DNA of 45,762 bases from an uncultured Lachnospiraceae bacterium (GCA_944380065.1 CALWGM010000137.1:1-45762); one strand, 5' to 3'. Positions 8,080 through 16,184 are shown, counted from the stretch's first letter. The notes: generated from the letters alone by a model not told the origin. Program-made: numbers and translations.

Positions 8080-9081
8080 ATGCAGATGGCAGATCTGAAA
8101 TCATGGAGGAAAGACTGCACGCTCTGTCCCAGGAACTGCCATGCGGACCGCAGCGCGGGACAGCTGGGGTTCTGCAGGAGCAGCGACCGGATCCGGGCGG
8201 CCCGGGCGGCGCTGCATTACTGGGAGGAGCCCTGCATCAGTGGGGAGGACGGCTCGGGAGCCGTCTTTTTTTCGGGGTGCAGCCTGGGATGCGTGTACTG
8301 TCAGAACCGTCCCATTGCGGAGGGCAGTGTGGGAAAAGAGATTTCGGCAGAGCGGCTGGCGGAGATTTTTCTGGAACTGCAGGGGCAGGGGGCGTGGAAT
8401 ATCAATCTGATTACCGCTGCCCATTTTGTGCCGCAGGTGGCAGAATCTCTGAGAACGGCGAAAAGCCAGGGATTGAAGATTCCGGTGGTTTATAACAGCA
8501 GCGGTTATGAAAAAGTGGAGACGCTGAAACTGCTGGAAGGGCTGGTGGATATTTATCTCCCGGATCTGAAATATCTGGATCCGGCGCTGGCAAAGAGATA
8601 TTCTTCTGCCCCGGATTATCCGCAGGCGGCGAAGGCTGCGCTGGCGGAGATGGTGAGGCAGGCGGGACGGCCGGTGTTTGCTGTCCGGGGAAAGGAAGAA
8701 AACGCGCCGGGATCCGGCGGCTGCGGCATGCAGGAGACCGATGCCCCAAAAGGAGCAGGCGGGGAGGAGAATCTCAGGCTGCTGCGCGGTGTGATCGTGC
8801 GCCATCTGGTGCTTCCCGGACAGACAGAGGCCTCGAAAGAGGTGATCCGTTATCTCTATGAGACCTACGGGGATCAGATCTATATCAGCATTTTGAACCA
8901 GTATACGCCCATGCCGGGAGTGGGGGAGGCATATCCGGAGCTTGGCCGGAAACTGACACAGGAGGAATACGATTCCGTGGTGGATTATGCCATTGAAACC
9001 GGCGTGGAAAACGGGTTTATCCAGGAGGGGGAGACTGCGTCGGAAAGTTTCATCCCGGCGTTTGATATTACAGGGATCTGA
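8080..9081 (+). CDS. PflA/COG1313-like radical SAM protein
   Basis: About 333 residues. An N-terminal Cys set (CTLCPRNC... then GFC, near residues 13, 16, 20 and 32) precedes the radical SAM motif CSLGCVYC at residues 67-74. This order is typical of the PflX/COG1313 group related to pyruvate formate-lyase activating enzymes. The core contains 'YLPDLKYLD' and ends with 'IPAFD'. A Gly/Glu-rich insert of about 25 residues (near residues 205-230, DNA 8694-8768) interrupts the core and looks like a surface loop. ATG at 8080 has AAGGAGG five bases upstream; ATG at 8086 would also work. It is 10 bases after the esterase gene and so the last gene of that operon. The partner protein it activates or modifies is not evident. 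Confidence 0.82.
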   Translation: MQMADLKSWRKDCTLCPRNCHADRSAGQLGFCRSSDRIRAARAALHYWEEPCISGEDGSGAVFFSGCSLGCVYCQNRPIAEGSVGKEISAERLAEIFLELQGQGAWNINLITAAHFVPQVAESLRTAKSQGLKIPVVYNSSGYEKVETLKLLEGLVDIYLPDLKYLDPALAKRYSSAPDYPQAAKAALAEMVRQAGRPVFAVRGKEENAPGSGGCGMQETDAPKGAGGEENLRLLRGVIVRHLVLPGQTEASKEVIRYLYETYGDQIYISILNQYTPMPGVGEAYPELGRKLTQEEYDSVVDYAIETGVENGFIQEGETASESFIPAFDITGI

Positions 9082-9164
9082 AAAAGACGGGAGAGCCAGA
9101 GAGAGAAGAGTTTTCTGAATTTTTTGACAATAGAAAAAGATATAAAAAAATTTCCAGAAAAGTA

Positions 9165-9193
9165 TTGACAAATCCCGGGCGGTGCAGTATTAT
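9165..9193 (+). promoter_or_regulatory. Strong sigma-A promoter of the noncoding transcript
   Basis: A consensus TTGACA (9165-9170) is followed after 17 bases by TATTAT (9188-9193); TATAAT overlaps at 9191-9196. Transcription should start near 9200. It is among the best promoters in the window, yet no protein gene follows for 450 bases. Confidence 0.75.
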
Positions 9194-9229
9194 AATACCA
9201 ACAAGAGAAACGAACTACTAACACAAATA

Positions 9230-9427
9230 CAGGAAGTTTATTCCAGAGAGACAAGAGAGAACGTTAAGTTAATTCGATTCGATTGCACGGTAATTTTATA
9301 TGGAGGGTAGTCCAATGGGAAGATAAGTTGCCACCTAAAATTTTATAACAGGAGGTACAGTCCAACGTACACGTAAGTAAACTACTCAAAACCAAATCTA
9401 CAACAGGAGGTACGGTCCAAAGAAAAC
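9230..9427 (+). repeat. Four imperfect ~50-70 base repeats inside the noncoding RNA
   Basis: The GGA cores are at 9232, 9302, 9351 and 9406, spaced 70, 49 and 55 bases. Between the conserved cores the sequence is AT-rich and not conserved, unlike CRISPR, where repeats are near identical and spacers uniform. The first module lacks the GGAGG extension but has TTAAG at 9264-9268. Confidence 0.7.
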
Positions 9428-9491
9428 TTAAGATTAACTTCATAATCTGAGAAAGCGAAGGTGTAGAGCATGAAATTACTGGAAATTCATT

Positions 9492-9537
9492 GATAGCTCG
9501 TCCGAGAGAAAAAAGAATCGGGCGAGCTATTCATTTT
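9492..9537 (+). terminator. Rho-independent terminator of the noncoding transcript
   Basis: A stem of about 13 pairs (atagctcg at 9493-9500 with cgagctat at 9523-9530, extended inward by a G-T pair and ccga/tcgg) is followed by TTCATTTTGT. Confidence 0.85.
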
Positions 9538-9558
9538 GTCTGAAAATGTAAAAAAATC

Positions 9559-9587
9559 TTGACTGTTGCCAGAGGAACGTTTACATT
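9559..9587 (+). promoter_or_regulatory. Promoter of the NahK-like kinase gene
   Basis: TTGACT (9559-9564), a 17-base spacer and TACATT (9582-9587) lie after the noncoding RNA terminator, so the kinase probably has its own promoter. Confidence 0.55.
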
Positions 9588-9651
9588 ACATAGAAGAGAG
9601 TAATGACGGGCTGCTGTGGATGGAACAGACAGCGGCAGTGGGAGGGAATGT

Positions 9652-10740
9652 ATGGCAGCAGACTGCAGAGAGATCATCGGCCATTTTCAGGTGGATGGAG
9701 AGATCCGCTCGGTAAATCCTTATGGGAACGGGCATATCAATGACACGTATCTGGCAGAACTGGAGGACGGACAGAAGGTGATCCTTCAGCGGATGAACCG
9801 GAATGTATTTCAAAAGCCGGAAGAGCTGATGGAGAATATTCAGAATGTGACCGCATATCTGAAAGAGAAGATTGTGGAAAACGGCGGCGATCCCATGCGG
9901 GAGACGCTGAATGTGGTTCCGGCGAAGGACGGGAAGGCCTATTACCGGGATGAGGACGGGGAATACTGGAGGATTTATTATTTTATTCCGGATACCTTCT
10001 GCTATGAACAGGCAGACACGCCGGAACTGTTTGCTGCCAGCGGGTTTGCCTTCGGCAACTTTCAGCGGCTGCTGGCGGATTATCCGGCAGAGACGCTGCA
10101 CGAGACGATTGAGAGGTTTCATGATACACGGGCGCGCTTTGCCAGGTTCCTGGAGGTTGTAAAGGAAGATCCCCTGGGGCGCGCGGCAGCAGTTCAGAAG
10201 GAGATTCAGTTTGTGCTGGATCATGAAGATGTGGCCAACTGCTTTTCTGAGCTTCAGGACGCGGGGAAGCTTCCGCTGCGGGTGACGCACAATGATACCA
10301 AGCTGAACAATATTATGATGGATAAAAAGACGGGAAAGGGCATCTGCGTGATCGACCTGGATACGGTGATGCCGGGGCTGGCCATGAATGATTTCGGCGA
10401 TTCCATCCGTTTCGGGGCCAGCACAGCCCTGGAGGACGAGAGGGATCTCTCCAAAGTTTCCTGTGATCTGAGATTTTTTGAGGCCTATACGGAGGCGTTC
10501 CTCAGGGGATGCGGGGGAAAACTGACCGATTTTGAGATCAGCCTGCTGCCCATGGGGGCAAAGGTTATGACCTTCGAGTGCGGGATGCGGTTCCTGACAG
10601 ATTATCTGGAGGGAGACGTCTATTTCAAGATCCACAGGGACGGCCATAATCTGGACCGCTGCCGGACACAGCTGAAACTGGTAGAGGACATGGAACAGAA
10701 GTGGGATCAGATGGAAGCCATTGTGAGAAAATATAGGTAA
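9652..10740 (+). CDS. N-acetylhexosamine 1-kinase-like phosphotransferase
   Basis: A 362-residue protein of the aminoglycoside-phosphotransferase fold. 'NPYGNGHINDTYL' forms the nucleotide loop, 'VILQRMNRNVF' holds the ATP-contacting Lys/Gln region, 'THNDTKLNNIM' is the catalytic loop and 'VIDLDTVMPG' the metal-binding segment. These features and the length (NahK of Bifidobacterium is about 360 residues) fit N-acetylhexosamine 1-kinases, which phosphorylate GlcNAc/GalNAc at C1 for salvage of mucin and milk sugars. Here it is not next to a lacto-N-biose phosphorylase gene, so the sugar specificity is uncertain. ATG at 9652 follows GGGAGGG; a GTG 36 bases upstream lacks a site. A hairpin terminator follows. 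Confidence 0.82.
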   Translation: MAADCREIIGHFQVDGEIRSVNPYGNGHINDTYLAELEDGQKVILQRMNRNVFQKPEELMENIQNVTAYLKEKIVENGGDPMRETLNVVPAKDGKAYYRDEDGEYWRIYYFIPDTFCYEQADTPELFAASGFAFGNFQRLLADYPAETLHETIERFHDTRARFARFLEVVKEDPLGRAAAVQKEIQFVLDHEDVANCFSELQDAGKLPLRVTHNDTKLNNIMMDKKTGKGICVIDLDTVMPGLAMNDFGDSIRFGASTALEDERDLSKVSCDLRFFEAYTEAFLRGCGGKLTDFEISLLPMGAKVMTFECGMRFLTDYLEGDVYFKIHRDGHNLDRCRTQLKLVEDMEQKWDQMEAIVRKYR

Positions 10741-10747
10741 GATGCGG

Positions 10748-10796
10748 CAGGGGCTGCGGGGCACAAAAAAGATGTGTCCTGCAGCCCCTGTTTTAT
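10748..10796 (+). terminator. Rho-independent terminator between kinase and mscL
   Basis: caggggctgc (10748-10757) pairs with gcagcccctg (10781-10790), followed by TTTTAT. It ends the kinase transcript and separates it from convergent mscL. On the minus strand a GC-rich stretch followed by six T's (about 10800-10826) may end mscL. Confidence 0.85.
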
Positions 10797-10833
10797 GCCA
10801 AAAAACCGCTGCGGCCGGGCGGCTGGAAACAGC

Positions 10834-11301
10834 CTACCGGGCGTCATCCAGATGGGAGGTGCAGTGAGGACACCGGGTGGCCTTGATGCTGATTTCTGTC
10901 TGGCAGTAGGGACATACTTTTGTGGTCGGCTCGGCAGCCGCCGGTTCCGGGGTATGTACAAAACCGCTGCGCACTTTGTTGATGAATTTTACGATCAGGA
11001 ATACCACCAGCGCCATGATGATAAAGTTGATCACGTTGGACAGGAAGGAACCGTATTTGATGACGGCGGCGCCTGCGGCCTCCGCAGCTTCAAGCGTAGC
11101 GTATTCCGTTCCGTCCAGTGACAGAAACAGGTTGGAAAAGTCGATCTGCCCGGTAAACAGCCCGAGGAACGGGTTGATCATATCGTTCACCAGGGAGTTG
11201 ACGATGGAAGTAAAAGCGGCGCCGATGATCATACCGATGGCAAGATCCATCATGTTGCCTTTCAGGGCGAACTCTTTGAATTCTCTGACAAATTTTTTCA
11301 T
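10834..11301 (-). CDS. mscL: Large-conductance mechanosensitive channel MscL
   Basis: A 155-residue membrane channel that opens on membrane tension to release solutes during hypo-osmotic shock. The N-terminal amphipathic helix ('FVREFKEFALKGNMMDLAIGMIIGAAFTSIV') runs into TM1, a periplasmic loop of about 45 residues follows, and TM2 is 'VINFIIMALVVFLIVKFINKV'. The C-terminal tail carries a zinc-ribbon-like CPYC...CPHC pair in place of a simple helical bundle, a variant I recall from other Bacillota. AAGGAGG lies upstream of the ATG at 11301. It is a single-gene unit. Confidence 0.95.
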   Translation of the reverse strand: MKKFVREFKEFALKGNMMDLAIGMIIGAAFTSIVNSLVNDMINPFLGLFTGQIDFSNLFLSLDGTEYATLEAAEAAGAAVIKYGSFLSNVINFIIMALVVFLIVKFINKVRSGFVHTPEPAAAEPTTKVCPYCQTEISIKATRCPHCTSHLDDAR

Positions 11302-11435
11302 GGAAAATCCTCCTTTGCGTTTGATGAGGCCGGATATCCACAGTATATCACAGCTTTGGAAACGGGGACAGAATATTTATACAGATTTACCGGAAAGGAA
11401 AGATTTTCTGTGAAAAAACTGTGAAGAAATCAGGG

Positions 11436-11464
11436 GTGACATTTGCGCCGGCCTGTGCTATGAT
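11436..11464 (+). promoter_or_regulatory. Promoter of the AEC carrier gene
   Basis: GTGACA (11436-11441) and TATGAT (11459-11464) are 17 bases apart. A small hairpin (ctggt-aag-accag) occurs just downstream in the leader. Confidence 0.6.
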
Positions 11465-11542
11465 AGGGTACGGCTGGTAAGACCAGTTATATAAGTTGTG
11501 GTTTTGAAAGCCAAAAGATCAGAATCTGCGGGAGATGAGAAA

Positions 11543-12478
11543 ATGATTATCGTAACTACCATGTGCAAGCTGCTGCTTGCGATGCTGCTTGGATTTTATC
11601 TGTTTAAAAAAGGGATCCTGAACAGGGAGGTCAACGCGAAAATTTCCGCGATGATCGTGCAGATCACCTGTCCGTGCATTATCCTGAACAGTATTTCTAC
11701 TGTGCCCCGGGATGATCCCCAGATGGTTTTAAAGCTTTTTCTGGCCGGGATCGTTATGTACTGCATTTTCCCGGTGCTGGCGCGGATCATTACGAAAATC
11801 ATGAGGGTACCGGCGCACCTGCGGGGAACCTATATGTGTATGTTTATCTTTTCCAACAACACCTTTATGGGTTATCCGGTGGTACAGGCCCTGTTCGGGG
11901 ACAGCGCCATCTTTTATATCACGATTTTTAATATGCCGTTTAATATCCTGTTTTTTACGCTGGCGTTATACTATTTCCAGAAGGATGCGGCCATTGAAGC
12001 TCATAATCTGGAGAAGATGAAGGTCAGTGTGCGGAGCCTGATCAACAACGGCATTATCGCGTCGGTGGCTGCGCTGGTGATTTATTTTACCAATCTGCAG
12101 ATGCCGGATATTTTCTATTCCTGTGTGGGCTTTATCGGCGATATTACCACGCCCCTGTCCATGATCATCATTGGCTCTTCCATGGCGGCGGCTTCCCTGA
12201 AGGAGATCAGGACAGAAAAGGGGATCTGGCCGATGCTTCCCATCCGTCTGGGGCTGCTGCCGCTGATTGTCTGGGCGTTCATGCATCTGTGGACAGACGA
12301 TCCTGCGATCATCAGTATCTGCACCATTGGCGCAGGCATGCCGGTGGCATCCCTGGTTGCCATGGGGAGCGCGCCTTATCCGAGGCAGAATAAGGCGGCG
12401 TCCATTGGGGTGGTCATCTCCACGCTGGTATCCCTGATTACGATACCGATTATGGCGGTGCTGCTGGGGGCGTCCTGA
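11543..12478 (+). CDS. AEC-family transporter (auxin efflux carrier/malate permease type)
   Basis: A 311-residue integral membrane protein with about ten hydrophobic segments in two five-helix halves. Typical AEC features include 'LGFYLFKKGILN' after the first helix, 'NTFMGYPVVQALFGD' in the middle, and a final region with 'GAGMPVASLVAMGSAPY'. Members move organic anions such as malate or malonate; the substrate here cannot be told. ATG at 11543 has GGGAGA seven bases upstream; the longer GTG-initiated reading has no ribosome binding site. It is flanked by mscL (divergent) and a strong terminator, so it is monocistronic. Confidence 0.88.
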   Translation: MIIVTTMCKLLLAMLLGFYLFKKGILNREVNAKISAMIVQITCPCIILNSISTVPRDDPQMVLKLFLAGIVMYCIFPVLARIITKIMRVPAHLRGTYMCMFIFSNNTFMGYPVVQALFGDSAIFYITIFNMPFNILFFTLALYYFQKDAAIEAHNLEKMKVSVRSLINNGIIASVAALVIYFTNLQMPDIFYSCVGFIGDITTPLSMIIIGSSMAAASLKEIRTEKGIWPMLPIRLGLLPLIVWAFMHLWTDDPAIISICTIGAGMPVASLVAMGSAPYPRQNKAASIGVVISTLVSLITIPIMAVLLGAS

Positions 12479-12480
12479 GA

Positions 12481-12527
12481 AAACAGCCGTGTATGTTTGC
12501 TGTCTGCAAACATGCACGGCTGTTTTC
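12481..12527. terminator. Bidirectional terminator between AEC carrier and GT2 gene
   Basis: A near-perfect 20-bp stem (12481-12500 with 12506-12525) has an A-rich left edge and a T-rich right edge, so it can act for the carrier on the plus strand and the glycosyltransferase on the minus strand. Confidence 0.88.
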
Positions 12528-12566
12528 GGATGTGTTTTAAGGAAACTTCACCTTCTGTGATCCGCT

Positions 12567-13583
12567 CTAATTAAACCCAATGACCTTCTGGGAGATCTTA
12601 TACAGGGTCAGGGAAATCCCGCGCCCCCCCTTGCCCGGCAGATGGAGCGTCTGCCCCATCATGCGGTTGCGCAGATAATGGAAGAGACGGATATCCTTTT
12701 CCTTTATGTAAGTCCAGAGTTCACGTTTCTTAGCCAGATTTTCCTCTGTCCCGGACTTGATCAGCATGACGGTGGAGATGACGGTAATGATCTCCAGATA
12801 GTTCAGCATATAATGGCGCAGATGGCGGTTGCTGATCTTCCAGAGGTCGTAGGCATCGATCATCAGCTTGTTGACGGCGATCTGCTGGTCAATGCGCTGG
12901 ATCATGATATGTTCATTGACGGACTGGTCTTCCCTGCCGATATAATAGTGGTAAAAGTCCACGTCCAGATAATACATGGTTTTCACATAGGGAAGCGGGA
13001 CATAGACAAACAGGTTATCCACATAAAACGTGTGCTTCGGCAGAACCAGCCGGCAGTCGCGCAGCAGCTGCGTCCTGTAGATGACAGAGTGCATGAGGAT
13101 ATACTTCCCGATTTTGAAATTCTTTGTCTCCGTCCAGTCAAACAGCTGATTCCTGGGGAGGATGCGGTTGTACCGCATGACCTTTTTGTGTTTGGAGCCG
13201 TCCTTCTCGTAGACAAAGTTGCTGATCATCAGATCCAGCATACAGCCTCCGCTGCACAGGCTGCGCAGGGTGTGCAGGATCTCGCGGTAGCTCTCCGGGT
13301 CTACCCAGTCGTCGCTGTCCACCACTTTGAAATACAGGCCGGTGGCGTGGAGGATGCCGGTGTTTAAGCCCTCTCCATGGCCGCCGTTTTTCTGGTGGAT
13401 CACGCGCACGGTGGCAGGATATGCCGCGGCATACTCATCTGCGATTTTTCCGGTGCTGTCGGTGGAGCCATCGTCCACAATAATGATTTCGACGTCATCG
13501 CCGCCGGGAAGCAGAGAATCGATGCAGCGGCGCATATAATCCTGTGAATTGTAGCAGGGAACCGTTATCGTCAGTAATTTCAT
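12567..13583 (-). CDS. Family 2 glycosyltransferase
   Basis: A 338-residue protein with the GT2 (GT-A) fold: 'TITVPCYNSQDYMRRCIDSLL' at the N-terminus, 'IIIVDDGSTDST' for nucleotide binding, and 'VVDSDDWVDPE' as the metal-binding DxD region near residue 95. The C-terminal ~150 residues are helical and without a clear membrane segment. Such enzymes add sugars to cell-surface polysaccharides or teichoic-acid-like polymers; donor and acceptor are unknown. GAGGGA lies four bases before the ATG at 13583, which is preferred over an ATG 12 bases upstream. It stands alone on the minus strand; no other glycan genes are adjacent. Confidence 0.88.
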   Translation of the reverse strand: MKLLTITVPCYNSQDYMRRCIDSLLPGGDDVEIIIVDDGSTDSTGKIADEYAAAYPATVRVIHQKNGGHGEGLNTGILHATGLYFKVVDSDDWVDPESYREILHTLRSLCSGGCMLDLMISNFVYEKDGSKHKKVMRYNRILPRNQLFDWTETKNFKIGKYILMHSVIYRTQLLRDCRLVLPKHTFYVDNLFVYVPLPYVKTMYYLDVDFYHYYIGREDQSVNEHIMIQRIDQQIAVNKLMIDAYDLWKISNRHLRHYMLNYLEIITVISTVMLIKSGTEENLAKKRELWTYIKEKDIRLFHYLRNRMMGQTLHLPGKGGRGISLTLYKISQKVIGFN

Positions 13584-13999
13584 AAAATCCCTCATTTTTA
13601 TGCAGGCTGTAAGAAGCAGCCTGCAGTATGGTCTCCATAATGATATTAAAAATATTATATACTATTTTCCGGGGAAAGAGTATCTTTTCTTTGAAAAATA
13701 TGTGTGATTTTTTGATGATGGTTTTCTGGCGGCAGACCTCGGCGGGGGGATTGGCTGCGGGGGCCGGTTGTTTACAGAATGTTCAAACTCTGTTCAAAAT
13801 TTGATCAAAAACATCACACAACAAAGACACAAGTGCCATTTATACTACAAACAGAAGCTGAAATAACGCAAGACAGATTCTTTTCATAAATCTTTTTCAT
13901 GTAAAGCCGGTGCCCCTGCATCGGCTTCCTCTTTGTGTCCGGGAGGGCTGTGTTGCCACTGCCCGGATGTATCTCCCGCTGCCGGCAGCCTCCTGCTTC
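13584..13999. other. 416-base gap: GT2 leader/promoter and mutY end
   Basis: No credible gene. A perfect 9-bp hairpin (tgcaggctg 13601-13609 with cagcctgca 13617-13625) lies in the GT2 leader just upstream of its ribosome binding site. A TATAAT reads on the minus strand at 13654-13659 and may be the GT2 -10 box, with a poor -35. The motif TGTTCAAA occurs twice near 13783-13800. A hairpin at about 13903-13928 followed by a weak T stretch on the minus strand may end mutY. Confidence 0.5.
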
Positions 14000-15076
14000 C
14001 TAATCCTCCGTTTGCTGTGCGGAAAACAGATAATCGGTGTAGGCCGCAAAGGCGGAGGGGATGGGATAATGTGCCCGGGCGTCCTGAAGCTCTACAAACA
14101 GCATGTCGGATGAATCCCGGGTCAGGGAATCCACGCGGATCATATATCCGCTCATATGCCATTCCACATGGGAAAAAATATGCCTGGCGTCGGCAAGCTT
14201 CCGGATATGGAGCGGGTGCAGGCGCAGATCGCGGACCGCCTGCAGGGCTTCCTTTTCTGTCAGCCGGCCACGGGGATGAGGAAACTCGTACATCCCGGCT
14301 AAGAGGCCGCGCGGGGGGCGCTTCTGGAGGACGATTTTTTCCCCGTCCCGGATCAGCAGGACCGTGTGATCCTCGATCCTGCGCTTTGCGGTTTTGGATT
14401 TCCGGGGAAGCCGGTCAGCGATCCCCTGCTTTTTTGTTTCACAGAAGGAAGCCCAGGGACATTCCGGGCATCTGGGTTCGCCGTTTGGGAGACAGACGGT
14501 GGCGCCCAGTTCCATCAGCGCCTGGGTAAACGCGGCGGCGCGGTCTGGCGGGATCACCGGCAGGAGCGTCTGCTCCACCCGGTTTTTTACCGACTGTTTC
14601 ATAATATCGGAATCGTCGGCGCAGACCCGCATGATCACGCGGAGGACGTTTCCGTCCACAGCGGGAGCGGGGATCCCATAGGCAATGGAGCAGATGGCGC
14701 CGGCGGTGTAACGGCCGATCCCTTTCAGGGAGAGGAGCTTTCCGTAATCCGCGGGCAGTTCCCCGTGATAAGTTTCCATGATCTCCCGGGCGGCAGCCTG
14801 CAGGTTGCGTACCCGGTTGTAATAGCCGAGACCCTCCCAGAGCTTCAGCAGGCGGTCTTCCGGGCAGCCGGCAAGATCCTTTATGGATGGAAGAGCAGCC
14901 ATAAACCGCTCAAAATAGGGCTTTACGGCTTCTACCCGGGTCTGCTGCAGCATGATTTCGGAAACCCAGACACGGTAAGGCGTGATCTGTTCCCGCCAGG
15001 GAAGGATCCGCGCGTGCCCGGCGTACCAGGCCAGCAGCGGTTCTGTAATTTTTGAAAAATCAAAATCCTGTAACAT
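14000..15076 (-). CDS. mutY: A/G-specific adenine glycosylase MutY
   Basis: A 358-residue DNA repair enzyme that removes adenine mispaired with 8-oxoguanine. The N-terminal catalytic domain has 'LPWREQITPYRVWVSEIML' with 'QQTRVEAV', the helix-hairpin-helix 'LLSLKGIGRYTAGAI' and the catalytic Asp in 'AVDGNVLRV'. Four cysteines for the [4Fe-4S] cluster follow, spaced C-x7-C-x2-C-x5-C. The C-terminal Nudix-like domain ('KIVLQKRPPRGLLAGMYEFP') recognises 8-oxoG. AAAAGGAG precedes the ATG at 15076. Single-gene unit; length is normal for the family. Confidence 0.95.
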   Translation of the reverse strand: MLQDFDFSKITEPLLAWYAGHARILPWREQITPYRVWVSEIMLQQTRVEAVKPYFERFMAALPSIKDLAGCPEDRLLKLWEGLGYYNRVRNLQAAAREIMETYHGELPADYGKLLSLKGIGRYTAGAICSIAYGIPAPAVDGNVLRVIMRVCADDSDIMKQSVKNRVEQTLLPVIPPDRAAAFTQALMELGATVCLPNGEPRCPECPWASFCETKKQGIADRLPRKSKTAKRRIEDHTVLLIRDGEKIVLQKRPPRGLLAGMYEFPHPRGRLTEKEALQAVRDLRLHPLHIRKLADARHIFSHVEWHMSGYMIRVDSLTRDSSDMLFVELQDARAHYPIPSAFAAYTDYLFSAQQTED

Positions 15077-15306
15077 AGAGAACTCCTTTTCGCAAAACCG
15101 GTAATATGCGAATCATGGATCCCGGGGCAGTCCGGCCGCAGAGGCGGACTGTCCGGGATGCCCGCCGCGCCGGCGGCAGGCATCCAAAGTATAGCACGGG
15201 CATGGAGATCCGTCCAGAGCGCGAAATTTATTGTTTCATTTTTAACATATCTGGTGTATAATGGGACTAACGTTTGGAACGCAGTTTTTTATCAGGAGGT
15301 AAGATC

Positions 15307-16086
15307 ATGAATAATTTATTACTGGAAGTAGACGGCTCCATCGCCGTCCTTACGATCAACAGACCCAAGGCCCTCAATGCCTTAAACAGCGAGACGCTGA
15401 CGGAGCTGAACCAGGTTCTGGGTGAGATCGAGGCAAATGATGAGATCAAGGTTCTGATCCTCACCGGCGCCGGCGAGAAGGCATTTGTTGCAGGCGCTGA
15501 TATTTCTGAGATGGTGAACTTTACAGGGGCAGAGGGACGTGCATTCGGAATGCGCGCGGCAGAGCCGTTCTTCAAGCTGCAGAATATGCGTCAGGTGACC
15601 ATCGCGGCAGTGAACGGATTCGCTTTGGGCGGCGGCTGCGAGATCTCCATGGCATGTGATATCCGGATTGCGTCCGACAATGCTTTATTCGGACAGCCGG
15701 AGACTGGCCTTGGCATTATCCCCGGATTTGGCGGCACACAGAGGCTTGCCCGCCTGGTAGGTATGGGCCGCGCCAAGGAGATGATTTTTGCCTGCACCAA
15801 TATTGACGCCCAGGAGGCATACCGGATCGGCCTGGTGAATAAGGTGGTTCCGCAGGAGGAGCTGATGGCCGCAGCGAAGAAGCTGGCAGGAAAGATTGCC
15901 CGCAACGCAAGCTACGCCGTATCTCTTGCCAAGGCAGCCATCAATAATGGCTATGATATGGATATCAAAAATGCGGTAGAGTATGAGGCGAACCTGTTCG
16001 GCCTGACCTGCTCCACCCATGACAAGACGGAGGGCATGACGGCTTTCCTTGAGAAACGCAAAGAGAAAAACTTTACAGACTTTTAA
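15307..16086 (+). CDS. crt: Enoyl-CoA hydratase/crotonase
   Basis: A 259-residue crotonase-fold enzyme. 'GAGEKAFVAGADISEM' forms the CoA/oxyanion region. The two catalytic acids are Glu in 'GGGCEISMACDI' and Glu in 'GQPETGLGIIPGFGGTQ'. It hydrates crotonyl-CoA to 3-hydroxybutyryl-CoA (read in reverse in butyrate formation). Clostridial crt is usually in an operon with bcd-etfBA-hbd; here it is alone, with a TATAAT box at about 15262 and a terminator-like hairpin after it, so it may be a second copy or serve another acyl-CoA. AGGAGG lies seven bases before ATG 15307. Confidence 0.88.
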   Translation: MNNLLLEVDGSIAVLTINRPKALNALNSETLTELNQVLGEIEANDEIKVLILTGAGEKAFVAGADISEMVNFTGAEGRAFGMRAAEPFFKLQNMRQVTIAAVNGFALGGGCEISMACDIRIASDNALFGQPETGLGIIPGFGGTQRLARLVGMGRAKEMIFACTNIDAQEAYRIGLVNKVVPQEELMAAAKKLAGKIARNASYAVSLAKAAINNGYDMDIKNAVEYEANLFGLTCSTHDKTEGMTAFLEKRKEKNFTDF

Positions 16087-16109
16087 GGATGAATGATGTT
16101 TGCCAGAAT

Positions 16110-16146
16110 AGCTTCAGGGAAGAAGTGGCTTTCCTGAGGCTGTTTT
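16110..16146 (+). terminator. Terminator-like hairpin between crt and proC
   Basis: agcttcaggga (16110-16120) pairs with tcctgaggct (16132-16141), with one G-T pair, followed by GTTTT. It probably ends most crt transcripts; proC is 38 bases further on and may be partly read through. Confidence 0.6.
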
Positions 16147-16184
16147 GCGTTTCGGGAAACTGCCCGGGAAAGGAGCGACGATTT

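Larger units (their letters stand above)
9200..9537 (+). ncRNA. Candidate noncoding RNA with repeated GGA-N6/7-UCCA modules
   Basis: A stretch of about 335 bases bounded by a strong promoter and a Rho-independent terminator, with no ORF of credible length. It contains four modules. CAGGA-N7-TCCA occurs at 9230-9245, 9350-9364 and 9405-9419, and TGGA-N6-TCCA at 9301-9314. In the last three modules, TCCA is followed by exactly nine bases and TAAG. Modules two to four hold a full Shine-Dalgarno-like GGAGG. The first of these is followed by a mini-ORF (ATG at 9315, three codons), but the matching positions in the others are ACG and AAG, so coding is not the conserved feature. A seven-codon ORF (9470-9493) abuts the terminator. 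It matches no RNA family I can name. Possible roles are a CsrA-type sponge (CAGGAAG/CAGGAGG resembles CsrB repeats), a ribosome-binding decoy, or an attenuated leader of the kinase gene. Confidence 0.6.

Noticed and set aside
8101-9171. 356-codon minus-strand ORF over the PflA-like gene
   Set aside because: The translation is of Arg/His/Pro-rich shadow type, while the plus strand has intact radical SAM motifs and a good ribosome binding site.
9230-9427. CRISPR array reading of the repeats in the 9.3 kb gap
   Set aside because: Repeats are short and imperfect, spacing varies (70, 49, 55 bases), spacers are AT-rich filler and no cas genes are present.
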